Shown piece by piece: positions 33,820 through 45,611 of a DNA stretch of 64,000 nucleotides. The position numbers and the translations under genes were made by a program. The stretch is taken from the NCBI GenBank assembly GCA_030512295.1, contig JAULSR010000006.1, forward strand, positions 1,860,001-1,924,000. Reading direction: 5' to 3'. The first letter of the stretch is position 1. The number at the start of each line of letters is the position of its first letter. Source of the stretch: Bombardia bombarda (lineage: Eukaryota > Ascomycota > Sordariomycetes > Sordariales > Lasiosphaeriaceae). The notes under the pieces are model-generated. The model saw only the letters and a list, made by a program, of their open reading frames with translations. It did not search any database and was not told where the DNA came from.

Positions 33820-35354
33820 TTATGACGCTCCGACCGTCTTCTGGACAAGCTCTCGGCACTCAGCTGGGTCTTCAAACACATGCCATGCGTCCCTAGAACA
33901 AGTCAGCACCGTCGACCGTATCTCTCGTCACAGACACTGCCATGGGGAACACTTACCGCGGGATGCCCTTGAATGCCAACTCAAACCTGCTCGGATTGTT
34001 CTTATCCTCGCTTCCAACGGCGTCGGTATCCGTGACCTTGCGGATAAGTATGAGCTTGATCCATCCGGGAAACGCCCTGTAGATCTCGCCTGTTGTTGTC
34101 GCATGTCAGAAAGCTGCAACTGAGGTCTGGTTCTAATGCTTGATCGGCAGTTGGGGGGGGGGGGGGAAATATACTAACCGTAAGCCTCCGGATCACTCTG
34201 TGTCGAGTCCCCAATGACAATCATCTTCCTCCTCGGGAGCCAGCTGTTGACCTTCCTCATCCGGTCCACCTTGTACTTTTGCGTGCCGAGCGTCAGGTTA
34301 GACAACAGTCCAGGTATGGTCATCCAGCTAGCGTCGCGCAGAATCAGTTGCCCGTGCGGGTAGTATTTCTCCGTAAAGTCGTGCAGGAACGGGTACAGGT
34401 TGTACGGCGAGGCCGAGAGGTAGAAGAAAGGGGATGCGGGCGTGATCAGCCTCTGCATGTATGCGTAAAGCTCTGGCATGCCGGCGACGGGAGTTGGCTC
34501 CGACTGTTGGAGGAGTGACATGTTAGCCTGGCACCTTTATGTACAGATGCTGACAGCAAGTGGTGAAGCATACCACAAAGGTCGAGCGGAGGATCCCAGT
34601 CGGGCTGCTTGTTTGCGTGATCTTGATGGTGTCGTCCATGTCTGGGGGCACACGCAATGTCAGCTTGGCAACACCGGCGGACAGCTTCAAACTGGATTGG
34701 CAGCCTATAAGTGCGCCATACCTGATATGATAGCCCAGCCCTCGGGTTCGGCAAACTGTGTCTTCATCCGCAGCACTCCTCCCGTCTCGGCCGGCACGTC
34801 TGCTGTCGATGTTACTACGGCGCCGTCGGCCGCCGCATTTGTCAGTTTCTTGATATCACTGCTGATGCCATCCCTCCCTCCAGGGCCAAGCTTCAGCTGG
34901 GTTGCCTCGCCAAACCGAAGCTTGACCTGTCTCCCTGGAAGCACATCCCTGACAAAGGGCACGATGCGGCGCTCAATCGTTGCCTCCTCCTTGTCCCCTT
35001 GGACAGGCCCAACGCGCTGGCCACATCGCCAACGACATCAACGAGCTTCGCCGACGGCTTGCCCCCGAACACAGCAGTCACGAACTCTGCCTGCCAAGAG
35101 CCGTCGGCACCGCGGAACGCAACATTGTCGAACAGCCAGACGGCATCGTGGCGGGAGATGGGAACAGGCAGCGGGTTGTTGGAGCCGAGGTACGAGAGCA
35201 GGTTCGCGAGCCTGGACTGCTCGGGTGATTTATGGCTCGAGAAGTCCGAGAGCTTCCTCTCCGTGTCGTGGAAGTTGCCTGAGCTTCGCGTCTGTCGTTC
35301 GAGACTTGTCGACTGCGCCGTGGCCGCCATCGCCCGGGTTCTGGTTTGCGCCAT
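33820..35354 (-). CDS. APP1-type phosphatidate phosphatase, with an apparent frameshift
   Basis: Mg2+-dependent phosphatidate phosphatase of the APP1 (DUF2183) family, linked in yeast to endocytosis and actin patches. The catalytic motif DMDDTIKITQTS (DxDxT) is formed exactly across an intron ending CCCCCAG. Downstream exons read SEPTPVAGMPELYAYM, FFYLSASPYNLYPFL, MIVIGDSTQSDPEAYG, GEIYRAFPGWIKLILIRKV and a last exon DAWHVFEDPAECRELV. All these joins keep phase. The amino-terminal exon (MAQTRTRAMAATAQS to GLSKG) lies in another frame from its continuation (DKEEATIERRIVPF), with no room for an intron. The switch falls in a G4 run (C4 at 34995-34998 on the plus strand), so either the assembly lost a base or this copy is broken. 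A G14 tract (34153-34166) lies in an intron. Confidence 0.85.
34153..34166 (+). repeat. G14 homopolymer inside an APP1-like intron
   Basis: Fourteen G on the plus strand, shortly after the 5' splice site of the intron following EAYG. Confidence 0.8.
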
Positions 35355-36679
35355 GATAAACTGCGTTGTGGATTGGAACAGGGGGTTGAGATAACAATAC
35401 TTTTTACTAGACTTGGTAGCTATACAGGGAAAAGAGAGCAAGATATTACCACAAGGCATGGATCAAGGAGAAAGGAAAGAGGGAGGGGGAAGGGCAAGGG
35501 GCGAACAGCGCGCAAAAAGAGAAGGCTTCCATCATTAAGTACAGTCGAGGAAGCAGCGCCGCGCACCCTACACAGTAAGGTACAGACATGCGCGACTGCG
35601 CAGGCCGCCGGTGACGTCCCCCCGCATGACGTTTTGTTTCTGTCCTGGCATGGTCGGTGAGCCGCTAAGGTGCCTCCCAAGACCTGGAAACCAGTTGCGA
35701 CGGTTAATGTGACTGGCTTGCCAGGGGTGCAACTCGTCCTGGGCACACCCAAGGTTGATCCTCGTGGGTAGCATTCAGAACTAGGTATCGGGTACCCAGC
35801 ACTGTGGAGACTGCGAGAGAAGCCGCCCAGGTACGTATATGGACGATTTTGCAACGTTTGGGGTGGAAAAGTACCTACCTTAGGTAGTAGAAAAAAAGGC
35901 AGCCTGGGAGCCTGGGACCGTGCCGCGACGCCGCGAGGGATGCACTGGCGCTCGTCCAGGGCGGCACAGTTAGCGCTGGTAGACTAGCTCTCCGGCGAGT
36001 AGGCTGTTTGATCTCAGCCTCCACTGCTCAGCCAAATTTCAAATTTCCAAAAGCACGTCGATGGCACATGGACATGGTGAACATGATCACAACAACCAGA
36101 GAAATCGGTCGCTGGCCAATCACGCATTTGTTCACAGACCATGTTGTCGTTGCGGCTGAGACATCCAGGCTCGCCAGGTCAAGCCAAGTCCATCATCTGG
36201 CCCCACTGTCTCGGCTCCAAAAATACTCCACTCCACTGAAGTGTCAGTTTGTGTCTCACTGCGGGGTACTTCGCATTGTACATGTACCTGAGCCCAGACT
36301 TCGATCCAAATTCCCCCATGGCTTGGAGCAGTCCCCCCCAGTCCGAGTTCTTTCCAGACTGGAATATTCGTATCTCAGTCTTACACCAGTTCCGACGTAC
36401 CTAGGTAGTGGTTTCAAAAAGATGGAGATGCACCAACGAAGTGTACAAGGTAAATTGCGTACTGAAGTAAGGTACTGTACCTGTGTACCCGTCAGCCCAT
36501 GGACCTTCTCTGGTAGCTCCGTGTAGGCCATGAACAGATTTGTATACTAGCCACCGCGAGAACTGTTAGTCAGTTATCCCCCAGACTTGGTGCATAGCCG
36601 GCCACCAATCGTTTAGTGAATCCTATCCAAACCGTCAGCGCCTTTTTTTACCCCAGCCCCTGGACTGCGGCTTACGCTC
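35355..36679. other. Spacer upstream of the APP1-like gene
   Basis: About 1.3 kb. Motif patches GTACCTACCTTAGGTAG at 35871-35887 and GTACCTAGGTAG at 36398-36409. Short frames on both strands look non-coding. Confidence 0.4.
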
Positions 36680-39200
36680 CATATCAAACACAGCCTTCAA
36701 GAAGTGCTGCCTATTTAGGTGAAGGTTGTCCTTCCCCTGGATGCCTTTCAACACCCCTTCTTGAGCCCGAGGATCTCTGGACTCAATCATGACCGCGAAC
36801 CATGGTTTCTTGGAAAAAATGAAGCCGTGAGATTATAGTACAGTCCTTCAACGCCATGCGTACTGGTACCAATCCCGAAGTGGACTTGAAGTACGACGTT
36901 CTGGTGATAGAGCAAATAATTACCAATCAAATGAAAGTAGGGGAATAGTTCAGAAATATCTACCCAAGCTCCCGGGTAAGCGACCCAGATTCTCCACCGG
37001 ACGGAAACAATCCCATTTGTCCACACTTATCCGACGTAAACCTATGTTTCTCTCCACGTTCTTGTCTCTTTCCAATCCATCGTTGAGAAGGTTCTACCAA
37101 CTTATCATACTACGTACGGCTTTCGTGGACATGGGTGTTCAGGTCGCTAAGAACGAGAGTCTGAATCCTTCGTCTGCAACTTTTACATGTGTGCTGCATA
37201 CCTCAGATAAGCAGATGATTTGAGAAGAAATGGAAGGTACAAGGCGTCTTGGGTCGGTCGTACCTTCCCTCCTTTTTGGTTAATCAAGAACACGTTGACC
37301 AGCGAGTGGATCTAGGCAACCATGGATGGAATATGGAAATACCTGGGAAATGCTGCTGATAGGCGATTACAGTGGCATTGAGCGTGTCCCACGACGTCAC
37401 CTTCTCCCAATCCGGGAAGGCATTGGGCGTGATGCTCCATGGCACTTTAGCGCACTCGGTCGCCGCCTCCCGAATCGCTACCATGCTGTTTGCAGCAGTC
37501 TGCGGCTTTTCAATACCCTTCTTGGCCGATACTACCATGTCGATATCGTTGGCGGCTGAAGCGGCTTTAGACAGGAATCCGTCGACGTCCCGTGTGATGG
37601 CCGCCTGCGCTGCGTCTGCCCAGGCCACTGCGTTGCTGATATCGGGGGAGATCTGCGAGGCCAGGCCGCCCAGCGCCGACTTTGCCTCCTGGAGCCTGTC
37701 CTTTGCTGCCGCTGTGATGCCATCCGACCATTTTTCAAACTGCGCCCGCGTGCGTTCTACCTTGCCCACAGACTGAACCGTGTCGCTAATCTCCTTGACA
37801 GACTGCAGCTCCGTGATTACCCCCAGAGCCTGACCCGACATATACGGCTTGATGGCTGCCTTGGCCATGGCGGTTGCTATGTTACACGCTGCCTGTACCT
37901 GCTGGATCTGCTCCTGAATATCCTGTGTCGAAAGGCCAGCGCTGCACATAGACTGCGCACCGACCCTGCTGCCCTCACAACACGTCGCAACAAGCCTGCT
38001 AATCTCGCAGAACGGTATGTCCATGCGTTGGATCTCGCACTTAGCCGACTCGACTCGTCCGAACTCGCAGACAATAGGGGTTAATCTGTTTTTCTTCTTG
38101 CACTTGTTGACTTTGTCGCCCACGCTAGCTTTACACTGGGCAATTTTGTCACGCAGTGCTTGCTTGCAGAAGGCACCTTGTGCCCGTACACCCCTCTTGC
38201 AGCTATCGACGACGGATCTCGTGATTTGCGGGCAAAGCTGCGGCTATCCTCCTGCTGGAATGACGTCCCTGCTTTCTGGGAACACTGCCACCATAGCCTT
38301 CCAGTCGCGAAGATATAGTTCTCCGCCCTTTGCTCGAGCCGTTGCTGCCCAGCCACTGAGAGAAGAGCTGACTCTGCGATCAAGCCCTGCGTCTGCGTCT
38401 GCCGTTGTCATGGCGACAGCTTGAACACTCTGCGCTTCTCCCAGCCCGTCCATGTTTACGCTCGCCTGATTGTCCAAGTCGATACCACTTTCTACTGCCA
38501 GCTGGATTATCTTATCTGGGTTGAAGCTTGCGCCACTCAACTGCGTATCTTCAACAACCCGTGCAAAGAGTAGGGTGTACTCCATGGGCTCTGCAGTGGA
38601 AGAGCCACCGGTGGGCGTGATATTGAGCTGAGGATCTTCTTCCCCTTCGCTTGAGACTAAGGAGAGGTTTGAAACAATCTAGCTGTAGCCGCTGGGAAGG
38701 TCTCCAACGAAACCGTTAGGCAGCACTGCCACCTCGCTGCATCTCCGGTGCACAGAGGATGAATAGCTTGAGTCGTCGTCAGCACATGGTGTGCCACACT
38801 TGACGCCCTCGGTCACCCAAACGCGGTGCTCTCAACCAGCTATCGGCAGCCGCCAATGCTTCCTTGTGTCGTTATCCGCAGAGTCGGTCGCTTTGTAGCC
38901 GGGTTAGCAGGCACAGGCTGCGCGTAGGGTTCCGACCCTTGGGTCAGGGTAGACACATGTTGACGCCGTGGAGCGATCACACGCATGTTGTTCAAGATTG
39001 CAAAGCTAGGGACAGGTCAAAACTTCAGACGAAATAGATTCAGATGATGTTGTGAACCCAAGCACTGAATGCTCGGCTAGAATACTCCTATCAGGGCAAT
39101 GGCAGACAGGTGCGGCTCCATCACGGCAGTATTGGAGACATTCGATGACCTGGGCAGGACCAAGAAGGCCGACTCCAAGGAGGATATTAGAGGTCCTCAT
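36680..39200 (-). pseudogene. Decayed gene for a large Cys-containing secreted protein
   Basis: From an ATG at 39200 one reading frame runs leftward to about 37310 and is protein-like throughout, but it is cut by five stops: 39006-39008 (TAG), 38904-38906 (TAA), 38832-38834 (TGA), 38679-38681 (TAG) and 38244-38246 (TAG). All are multiples of three apart. The start looks like a weak signal peptide (MRTSNILLGVGLLGPAQ), followed by a Cys-rich part (QYCRDGAAPVCHCPD; ACDRSTASTCVYPDPR, an EGF-like spacing). A KHWRLPIAG block, a helical part, and a coiled-coil-like stretch with many Cys and Ala follow (CKRGVRAQGAFCKQALRDK; IQEQIQQVQAACNIATAMAK). Left of 37310 coding-like fragments continue in other frames to about 36680. 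Every stop can arise from Gln, Arg or Trp codons by a C:G to T:A change, as RIP does. I do not know the family. Confidence 0.75.
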
Positions 39201-39973
39201 GCTGGTTCAGGAGTTGGTGATGTTCAGTTAAATGATGATATTAATATTAGCTATATATGTTATATCGGGCAATGGTCAACTAATATGAGAAAACAAGGTC
39301 AACTATTCCGTGCATCTCGGACACACCTGCTGATATTTATACATAATCGAGACATATCCTTCAGCTATACTTCAGTAGCAAATGTTGTGGCATTCGGCTT
39401 GGTCTCTTCTTGGGCACCACATCCATCGGGACCATAATTCGAAGGCAACGGCACTCTTCATTCATGTTATATGATTCAGCTGATAAAAACGATAGCCAAG
39501 AAAACATTGCATGCGGGATTAACAATGCGTTAGTATTCAATCAAAGGTGCAAGACTAAGTATCAATGAAACATATAGCACCGTTCGCGTTCATCGAACCT
39601 CAGCTGGCCATTGAGTCTTAATTCACCATAGGTATTTCAGCCATCCTAGACCAATCTGGTCTTGTCTCAAGCGAAATTCTAGCACTACTGTGTGGGGTGG
39701 GCATAAAACCGCTTGGTAGTCATTGAAAGAGAGGTCAGCTGGGTGCCGGAACCGGCTGTCTTGATGAGCATGGTTTAGGGATGCCGTGATGAACAGGTAA
39801 TAGGTGCGTACCTAGCGTTGTTCTTTGTATTCAGATATGAAGCCAAACTCTTTATATGCACTATTACCAGCTCTCTAATCAATCACTCGCATCGATATTG
39901 TAGCTCCTCCTCCGCGATTCTGTTTCATCCTAGATATAAGTTGTTGACAAAGTTTCACTTGCCCTTGAGTGCA
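39201..39973. other. AT-leaning spacer
   Basis: Upstream of the pseudogene and of the small gene at 39974. AT-rich (for example 39235-39260). No supported gene. Confidence 0.4.
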
Positions 39974-40314
39974 ATGGCTTTCCCTCAAGCAATTAACGGG
40001 CTTCTCCAAATGGATAGACATACTCGCGCTCAGACCGCCCTGGTGTTTACTGTTATTTCTCTAAGCTGCTTGTGTTGCTGTTGCTATGGTCCCAGCTATT
40101 TAGACAGAATGTCGTCGTAAGGGCGCCTACGATTGACACGACCCCTGAGCGGTATAGGGATGCGCGGACGACCAGTGTAGATAGCCCTGTGTTTGCCACG
40201 AATCTTGTCACGTCCCCTCCTCAGAAGAGGAAGATGTCGAAGTGGTCTCAGGAGTATATGATTGTGGGTAGCACTGAAGCTGATTTTCCTCAACTCAATA
40301 TAGTTTGCAGATAA
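39974..40314 (+). CDS. Possible small single-helix membrane protein
   Basis: ATG at 39974 opens MAFPQAINGLLQMDRHTRAQ, then a hydrophobic Cys-rich helix (ALVFTVISLSCLCCCCYG). The unspliced frame stops after 48 codons. A 41-base intron (GTAAGG...GGTATAG, from 40118) would join in phase to DARTTSVDSPVFATNL and end at 40314, giving about 100 residues with a basic KRKMSKW tail segment. The intron is short for this group, so the model is tentative. No family recognised. Confidence 0.35.
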
Positions 40315-40514
40315 TAGGTAATGAGTAAGTAGGCAAGGAGTTGGTGGAAAGTATGGGGAACATAGTATATCGCGGTTTGATAAAGCTCTCTAAATCAATA
40401 TCTACCTTATATACCCACCTGCATAACATTCTACCTAGCTATACAAATCTAGGTACTCTTCCAACCAGGTTCCACATGACCGGGTCGACGAGGGTGGGGA
40501 AAAGCAAGTTCGGT

Positions 40515-41240
40515 CTAATTCACAACCGCCCAAAGCTGTCCATCATAGTTTTTCTCTCCCACAGTCTGCAGGACGACAGAATCAACCCTCGGGTCCTTCC
40601 CAGCCTTCTCGATGACGTTCCTCCCGCCCAAAATACGTGGGTGATCGTTTTCGGGATCGGCAATCTTGCCTCCGCACACGACATTGTCAACGCAAATGGC
40701 GGCTTTGGGCTTAGACATGTCGACAGCCAGACTAAAGTAGTTCCAGCTGTTTGGCTTGTCGGCGTCGATGAAGGTGAAGCCAAAGGGCGGGCGCTTGCCG
40801 GTGAGCACCTCCTCCTTGAGCGAGGCCAGGACGTCAAGGCCGGCGCCCAGGATGACATCAATCCTGTCGGACAAGCCTGCGAACTCAATGTTCCCGCGGG
40901 CCACGTCGGCGTTGTGGGGGTTGTACTCGACCGTGGTGACATGCAGCTGGGGATTCTCGCTGGCCAGCCAGATGGCGGTGTATCCGCCCAGGGTGCCGAC
41001 CTCGAGCGCGTGCGTGACGCCCAGCAGGCGGCACTGGAGCGCCAGGAACTTTGCCTGGGCGGGCGGGGCCGAGATGTCGGGCAAGCCGGCCGCCTTGGAT
41101 GCCGTGAGAGCGTGCTGCAGCGCCGCCGTGTTGGGTCGCGATGACGGATGGCTGTGCGGCATGACATAGGCGTCGACAGCCGCCCACAGCGGGTCCTGCA
41201 CCTCGGCAGGGAGGACAAACTTGAAGTCGTTGGTAGACAT
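40515..41240 (-). CDS. Cation-dependent O-methyltransferase (class I, CCoAOMT-like)
   Basis: SAM-dependent methyltransferase of the caffeoyl-CoA/catechol O-methyltransferase type, single exon, 241 residues. The SAM-binding motif is LEVGTLGGYTAIWLA (near residues 80-95), followed by VTTVEYNPHNADVARGNIE. The metal-binding motif FIDADKPNSWNYF lies near residue 155, and AICVDNVVCGGKI supplies the further metal ligand. The ending DGQLWAVVN is usual for the family. Substrate unknown; fungal members methylate catechol-type hydroxyls, in detoxification or secondary metabolism. A long frame on the opposite strand is a shadow of its GC-rich codons. Confidence 0.92.
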   Translation of the reverse strand: MSTNDFKFVLPAEVQDPLWAAVDAYVMPHSHPSSRPNTAALQHALTASKAAGLPDISAPPAQAKFLALQCRLLGVTHALEVGTLGGYTAIWLASENPQLHVTTVEYNPHNADVARGNIEFAGLSDRIDVILGAGLDVLASLKEEVLTGKRPPFGFTFIDADKPNSWNYFSLAVDMSKPKAAICVDNVVCGGKIADPENDHPRILGGRNVIEKAGKDPRVDSVVLQTVGEKNYDGQLWAVVN

Positions 41241-42290
41241 GACGATTGGTGCACTTGGAGCTCGAGAGGGGAAGAGTAATAAGGGAGGGGGAATTGAGGA
41301 CGATGCAAAAAACAACACCCAAGGTAGGTAGGCAACTCGAAACGATAGGTATGATGGGATTGGCGTGATATGGTATTTATGTCAAGACGTCTCTCGTTAT
41401 CGCAACGTCCCTGTCCCTCGCAGGGCCCAATCAAAGTCGTCAGATATCGCCAAGTCCTGTCGTATTTGTTCGTCCGACGGCCTGTATGTACATGTGCAGG
41501 AGTAGCCGCTGTCACTGGCTCGGCACCAAGCCATTCCCCTCGGCGAAAGGCTACCTAGGTACCTGCCTACCTAGACTGAGGTAAGGTAGAACTAGTTGAC
41601 GCTCACAGCGGCTGCCAAACAGCAGGGTTTAAACCTCCCTTGCCGTACTCGGCTATAATGCAGGAAGGAGCACGTAAACCGCTCCTTTGGGAAGGGACTA
41701 CCTTGCAGGCTTGCACACCTCCAGCTTACCTAGCGCTGACGTCTTCGGCGCCGACCCCCGCTCTTTTTAGCGCCGAGCAAGCCTCAGTTGGCCTACATGT
41801 AGTGAAGCATCTGCATGAAATCCCGTTCAGAGACCACGTGTGCAATATTCGCCTATTAAGCATGAATTCTTCGAGTGTTTTTTTTCGTGGTTTAGCTCAT
41901 TCCATTCACACACGATAGCGACGAAAAAAGGAAATTGAGTATACACAGATCTGGGCTGTGGTATTCATTTCTTGCTTGTACCTTAGCTAAACACAGCTCT
42001 CTAAGTACACGCCTTCTCCACGGAGATTAACTGGCCTCCTCAGTTGGTCAAGCCCGCTTTCATGTCTATCTTTCCGGATTGTCTAGGTAGGTACACCAGT
42101 TTCTTCGTCCAACCCAGATGCAGGACTCGTCCGTACAACCGAGGAAAACATAGTCAACAAATTCTTCATGTTTGAAGATTTATCCCGTTTCCAACATCGC
42201 CTCACATAGGAAGCCCTGATGGCAAGGTTATGTATTTCTCTTTTCACCTCTGTACCTTTTCACTGAACATTTATGTTACAAGCCATGGAA
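41241..42290. other. Spacer with ACCTAGGTA motifs
   Basis: Motifs at 41332-41340, 41551-41590 and 42081-42093. No supported gene. Confidence 0.45.
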
Positions 42291-43265
42291 TTACAGGAAC
42301 CGGCTTCTTGTTCTCGGAATAAACGGAGGTATGATCTCCCAATCGGAACGTAACTTCGAAAGCGCTGCCTCGGCCGCCGGATGTGTCGCGGCGATACAGT
42401 TCCGGCAAAGGTTGATATCGACGAGATCTTCCTGGATGTCATGGTCTTCTTGTAATGGCCTCGAGCCTAACGGTCCCTCTCCATTGGCCCAATGAGCAAG
42501 CCGTCTGCGAGCATAGAAGACAGCCCACGACAGGTTGTACCCTCCCAAGGTCCTGTAATAGTGCGCGTCATGTTTTCGCATAGCAATAGCATACGCAAAT
42601 TCCTCGCTCCACCCCTTGCGCCACGAAAAACAGCCTGCCGGGTTAAATGATTCGTTCTGTTCGTCCAAGAAGTCAAACTTCAGCACTCTATCTGCGGTAG
42701 TATTTGGGCGTATGCAGACGAAAGCACGTCTGCGCTGAAAACTGTTCTTTGCTTGAGTGAGAGGAGGTACTAGGACGTCGTAGAACAGCCTCCCAACATG
42801 CGTGACAGGGCAGTGGAGGTTGAGTGTTCGCTCCGTTGGTGGGTAATGTAGCTTTGTTGTACCCCAGCCGTCTCTGAAGACACGAGAAATAAACCCGACC
42901 ATATCCTCTTCAGTAACTTGTATCTGTTCGATACTACCTTCTTTGTGCCCCCCAAACTTGGCTTTGGCAGCCCAGACGAGGTCGTGGAGTTCATACTTGT
43001 GCTGAGATGTCAAGGCAGCGGGGTCGGTAATCTCGATATGATTCGGGCCTATAGGGACGGTCTTAAAGTTCGGCGAAGCTGATGCAGAATCGGGTCCGTT
43101 TTGCTCTTCTGAGTCGACAAGTACGGATGTTGTGTCGTGCACATGTATTCCCACAAGACCATGTGCATCTAAAACTCCCAGATTTAGGTTCATGTCAGGG
43201 CCTATGGATGATACAGCCGTTGTCGACAACCCGCCATAGCTGCTAGGGAGACCTTGAGCTTCCAT
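42291..43265 (-). CDS. Hypothetical protein, no recognised domain
   Basis: A single clean frame of 324 codons. No signal peptide or membrane helix. The amino third is low in complexity and acidic (SEEQNGPDSASASPNFK). The rest looks globular: HKYELHDLVWAAKAKFGGH, EEDMVGFISRVFRDGWGTTK, and TLNLHCPVTHVGRLFYDVLV. A Trp/Arg-rich part follows (CFSWRKGWSEEFAYAIAMRK, YYRTLGGYNLSWAVFYARRR), with a Cys pair near the end (DINLCRNCIAATHP). Codon use is less GC-rich than in the housekeeping genes of the left part, as for lineage-specific genes. Function unknown. Confidence 0.6.
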   Translation of the reverse strand: MEAQGLPSSYGGLSTTAVSSIGPDMNLNLGVLDAHGLVGIHVHDTTSVLVDSEEQNGPDSASASPNFKTVPIGPNHIEITDPAALTSQHKYELHDLVWAAKAKFGGHKEGSIEQIQVTEEDMVGFISRVFRDGWGTTKLHYPPTERTLNLHCPVTHVGRLFYDVLVPPLTQAKNSFQRRRAFVCIRPNTTADRVLKFDFLDEQNESFNPAGCFSWRKGWSEEFAYAIAMRKHDAHYYRTLGGYNLSWAVFYARRRLAHWANGEGPLGSRPLQEDHDIQEDLVDINLCRNCIAATHPAAEAALSKLRSDWEIIPPFIPRTRSRFL

Positions 43266-45611
43266 TTCCGATACTGGACATCATACGTCAGCTTAAACCA
43301 TCATTGAGGCCAAGGGCGCTTACGGTTCTGGCGCAGTCGTATTGATCGAATTTTCGAGTGTTACTGGTTATAGCCTGGTTATTAGCGAGGCTTGGATTCA
43401 AAGAGTTTCGCAGGCTGATTCAACTTATAGCTTCGGTGAAACCCTTCGGGCGATAATCTCCAAAGCGCGGAATAGAGTATGAGTAGGTTGTGGTGTGTTT
43501 GTGGTGTGCTTGTGGTGTGTTTGTGAGTGATTCGTGCGTGGTTTTCTGAAACAGATTGCCTAGCTGCTGAGAGTAGACCGCGTTGCGAGATGCCACAGAG
43601 AGTCGCAGAAGTTGGAAACTTGTAGAAAGGGTTGGTCATCGGACACGCTTAAGTACCTGAAAGATAGGTAGTACTGTGTGAGGCCTGGAGGTCTCGAGCT
43701 GACTTCGTGACTGCATTCGGGACCACAAATAGATATAACGTAGTCAGATCCGATGTTTGCTTGATCATTGCTAATTGAATTGTTCAAGACGCGCCACAAC
43801 TACGGAGAGGCAGCTCTCCTGGAGTGATCAGGTGGTTGCGGGTCCTGCTAGGTAGGTACCTAAGGTATTGCACTGTTACTTATGATCCATCGCGGTTTCC
43901 CAAAACAATTATGCTCACGAGGCAGGTCGTACCTTCCCTCTTTATGCAACAGTGGCCAATCAGGGACCCCTGTTACGCATTTACCTAAGAACTTAGGTAG
44001 TTACCTACCTAGGTACCTGGGTAGGTACATGCAACTTTCTTAGGCATTGCAATTCATCGTGGCATGGGTCTCTCCAAACGAGATAAACACGACAAACGTC
44101 TCCCCGGCCCTCACCTGCTCCTGCGGCCTGGTTGATGGCGACGGCATGTGGCAGCAATAACACTGTCGACAACACAGAACGACGCTTGAGTCACTGTACA
44201 GGCTTACAGTTTCTATGTTATCAGTCCCGGACGTCAAACAAACAAACTGCTCCTGCGGCCCGTGGATCCCTTTCACCCTCAGCACCACGAACCCCCCACC
44301 AAGACCCATATCCCTTGCCCCCTCCACGATACACGCATATACTGCACCTGCCAGGTCGTGAGGTTCTCCCCATCGCGACCGCGACCTCTCGCATCCGCCC
44401 GCCAGTACGCATCGCTCCCCCGGCCTGCCCTTCTCCTGCAGCACTCTCCAAGTTCAGCTGCCCACGTACGCGACACACCTCAATCGACGTTCGAAACTGC
44501 CTCTCATTCATGGCGTGCGGGTAGGTTCCAATGTGTTTGTCAGGCAGTGTATCTCGGCTGGCGTTTGGCACACTCGGCTTCCCATTTTGCATCAGGTACT
44601 CACAATATAGCCCTATTTTGAGTGTTAATCATCTGCTTTTAAGATACCTAAGATAGGTACCTTACATACCATCACCACAACGAAACATGATTCGGAGAAA
44701 GGCACTGTCTCCTTTCAAACTCCAGAGCATCGCGGCATTGGCGATCGGACCGTGCTGAACCAGAATACCAAGGGCTGTGTCAAAAGCGTTGTCAAGACCA
44801 TGTTACAGTAAGAGCAGGTTGTAGTTATGGTCTACTGTGTAGAATGGACAGAAAATGACTCGAGTAGGTAGATATCATGCTTCATCTCAACCTTATCGCT
44901 TCTCTGGTTATTGAGTACCTTGGGGATCTTATGGGGGTTTGCCACCGATGGGGAATGCTTGTTGCTCTGTGCAACTGGGATTACGAACAGCCCTGGTTGC
45001 GACGAGAAGATGATTTTCTGCTTTTGTGGAGCTTACAAGTCAGCTATGGGTCGTTTGTTGGCGTGGTTCCACTGATCGGGGTTAGGATTATTAAACCTTC
45101 AATTTGAGCAGTTTCGCGCTTCAAAAATACCGCCATCAACACCTGAAGACTTGCCTGCGTATATAAAAAGAAATATTTTATGTTCAATGAAACGATTCTT
45201 ATATAATTACAATCGTTCGTAGATTGTAAAATCTTGGCCAGGACCCCCGCTTCATGACCATGGAAGGTACAAGATAATTACCTAGGTAATCCGACCGCCT
45301 CGATACTAAGATACACTCTTTACATACATTACACAGGTACCCTTAGGTGCCTTAGTCTAGCGTAGATACTTCCATACGCCCCCACGCGTTAGGATTTTGA
45401 TTTCTTGAGTGCCAGAGCCCCTGCGCGTGAGCGATCTCCCGGAACCCACAGGGCACCCCCTCAGCTCCGGGCTGGTTGTTCAATCCATCTGCAACCCGAC
45501 TTGCCGACCCAAGCTCCCTATCTTAGCTTTGAGGCTCCAGGGAGACGCGTGCGAGACGTCAACCGTCCAACCGTCAACTGTTAACCGCACTTCACCCACC
45601 ACACCGCCGCG
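43266..45611. other. Long intergenic region with repeats and a weak open frame
   Basis: Includes an 11-bp repeat at 43489-43525 and dense ACCTAGGTA motifs at 43848-43868, 43981-44030, 44641-44665 and 45277-45290. A minus-strand frame at 44040-44444 ends with protein-like segments (GFVVLRVKGIHGPQEQFVCL, ETFVVFISFGETHATMNC) and could be the 3' exon of a small gene, but I could not find a consistent start or splice. AT-rich sequence at 45110-45240 precedes the AP-2 gene. Confidence 0.4.
43489..43525 (+). repeat. 11-bp tandem repeat TTGTGGTGTGY
   Basis: Three to four copies in tandem of TTGTGGTGTGT/C. Confidence 0.85.

Noticed and set aside
38244..39008. The five stops of the decayed gene explained as introns
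   Set aside because: The sequence around each stop stays protein-like in the same frame with no matching donor/acceptor pairs of usual size; one short pair (about 48 bases before 38246) is possible but would not explain the other four.
40341..41144. Plus-strand open frame of 267 codons opposite the O-methyltransferase
   Set aside because: Mirror of a GC-rich coding gene; the minus strand has clear SAM and metal motifs, the plus strand none.
44877..45107. Plus-strand 76-codon hydrophobic frame
   Set aside because: Trp/Leu-rich but no supporting context or homology I can recognise; left as spacer.
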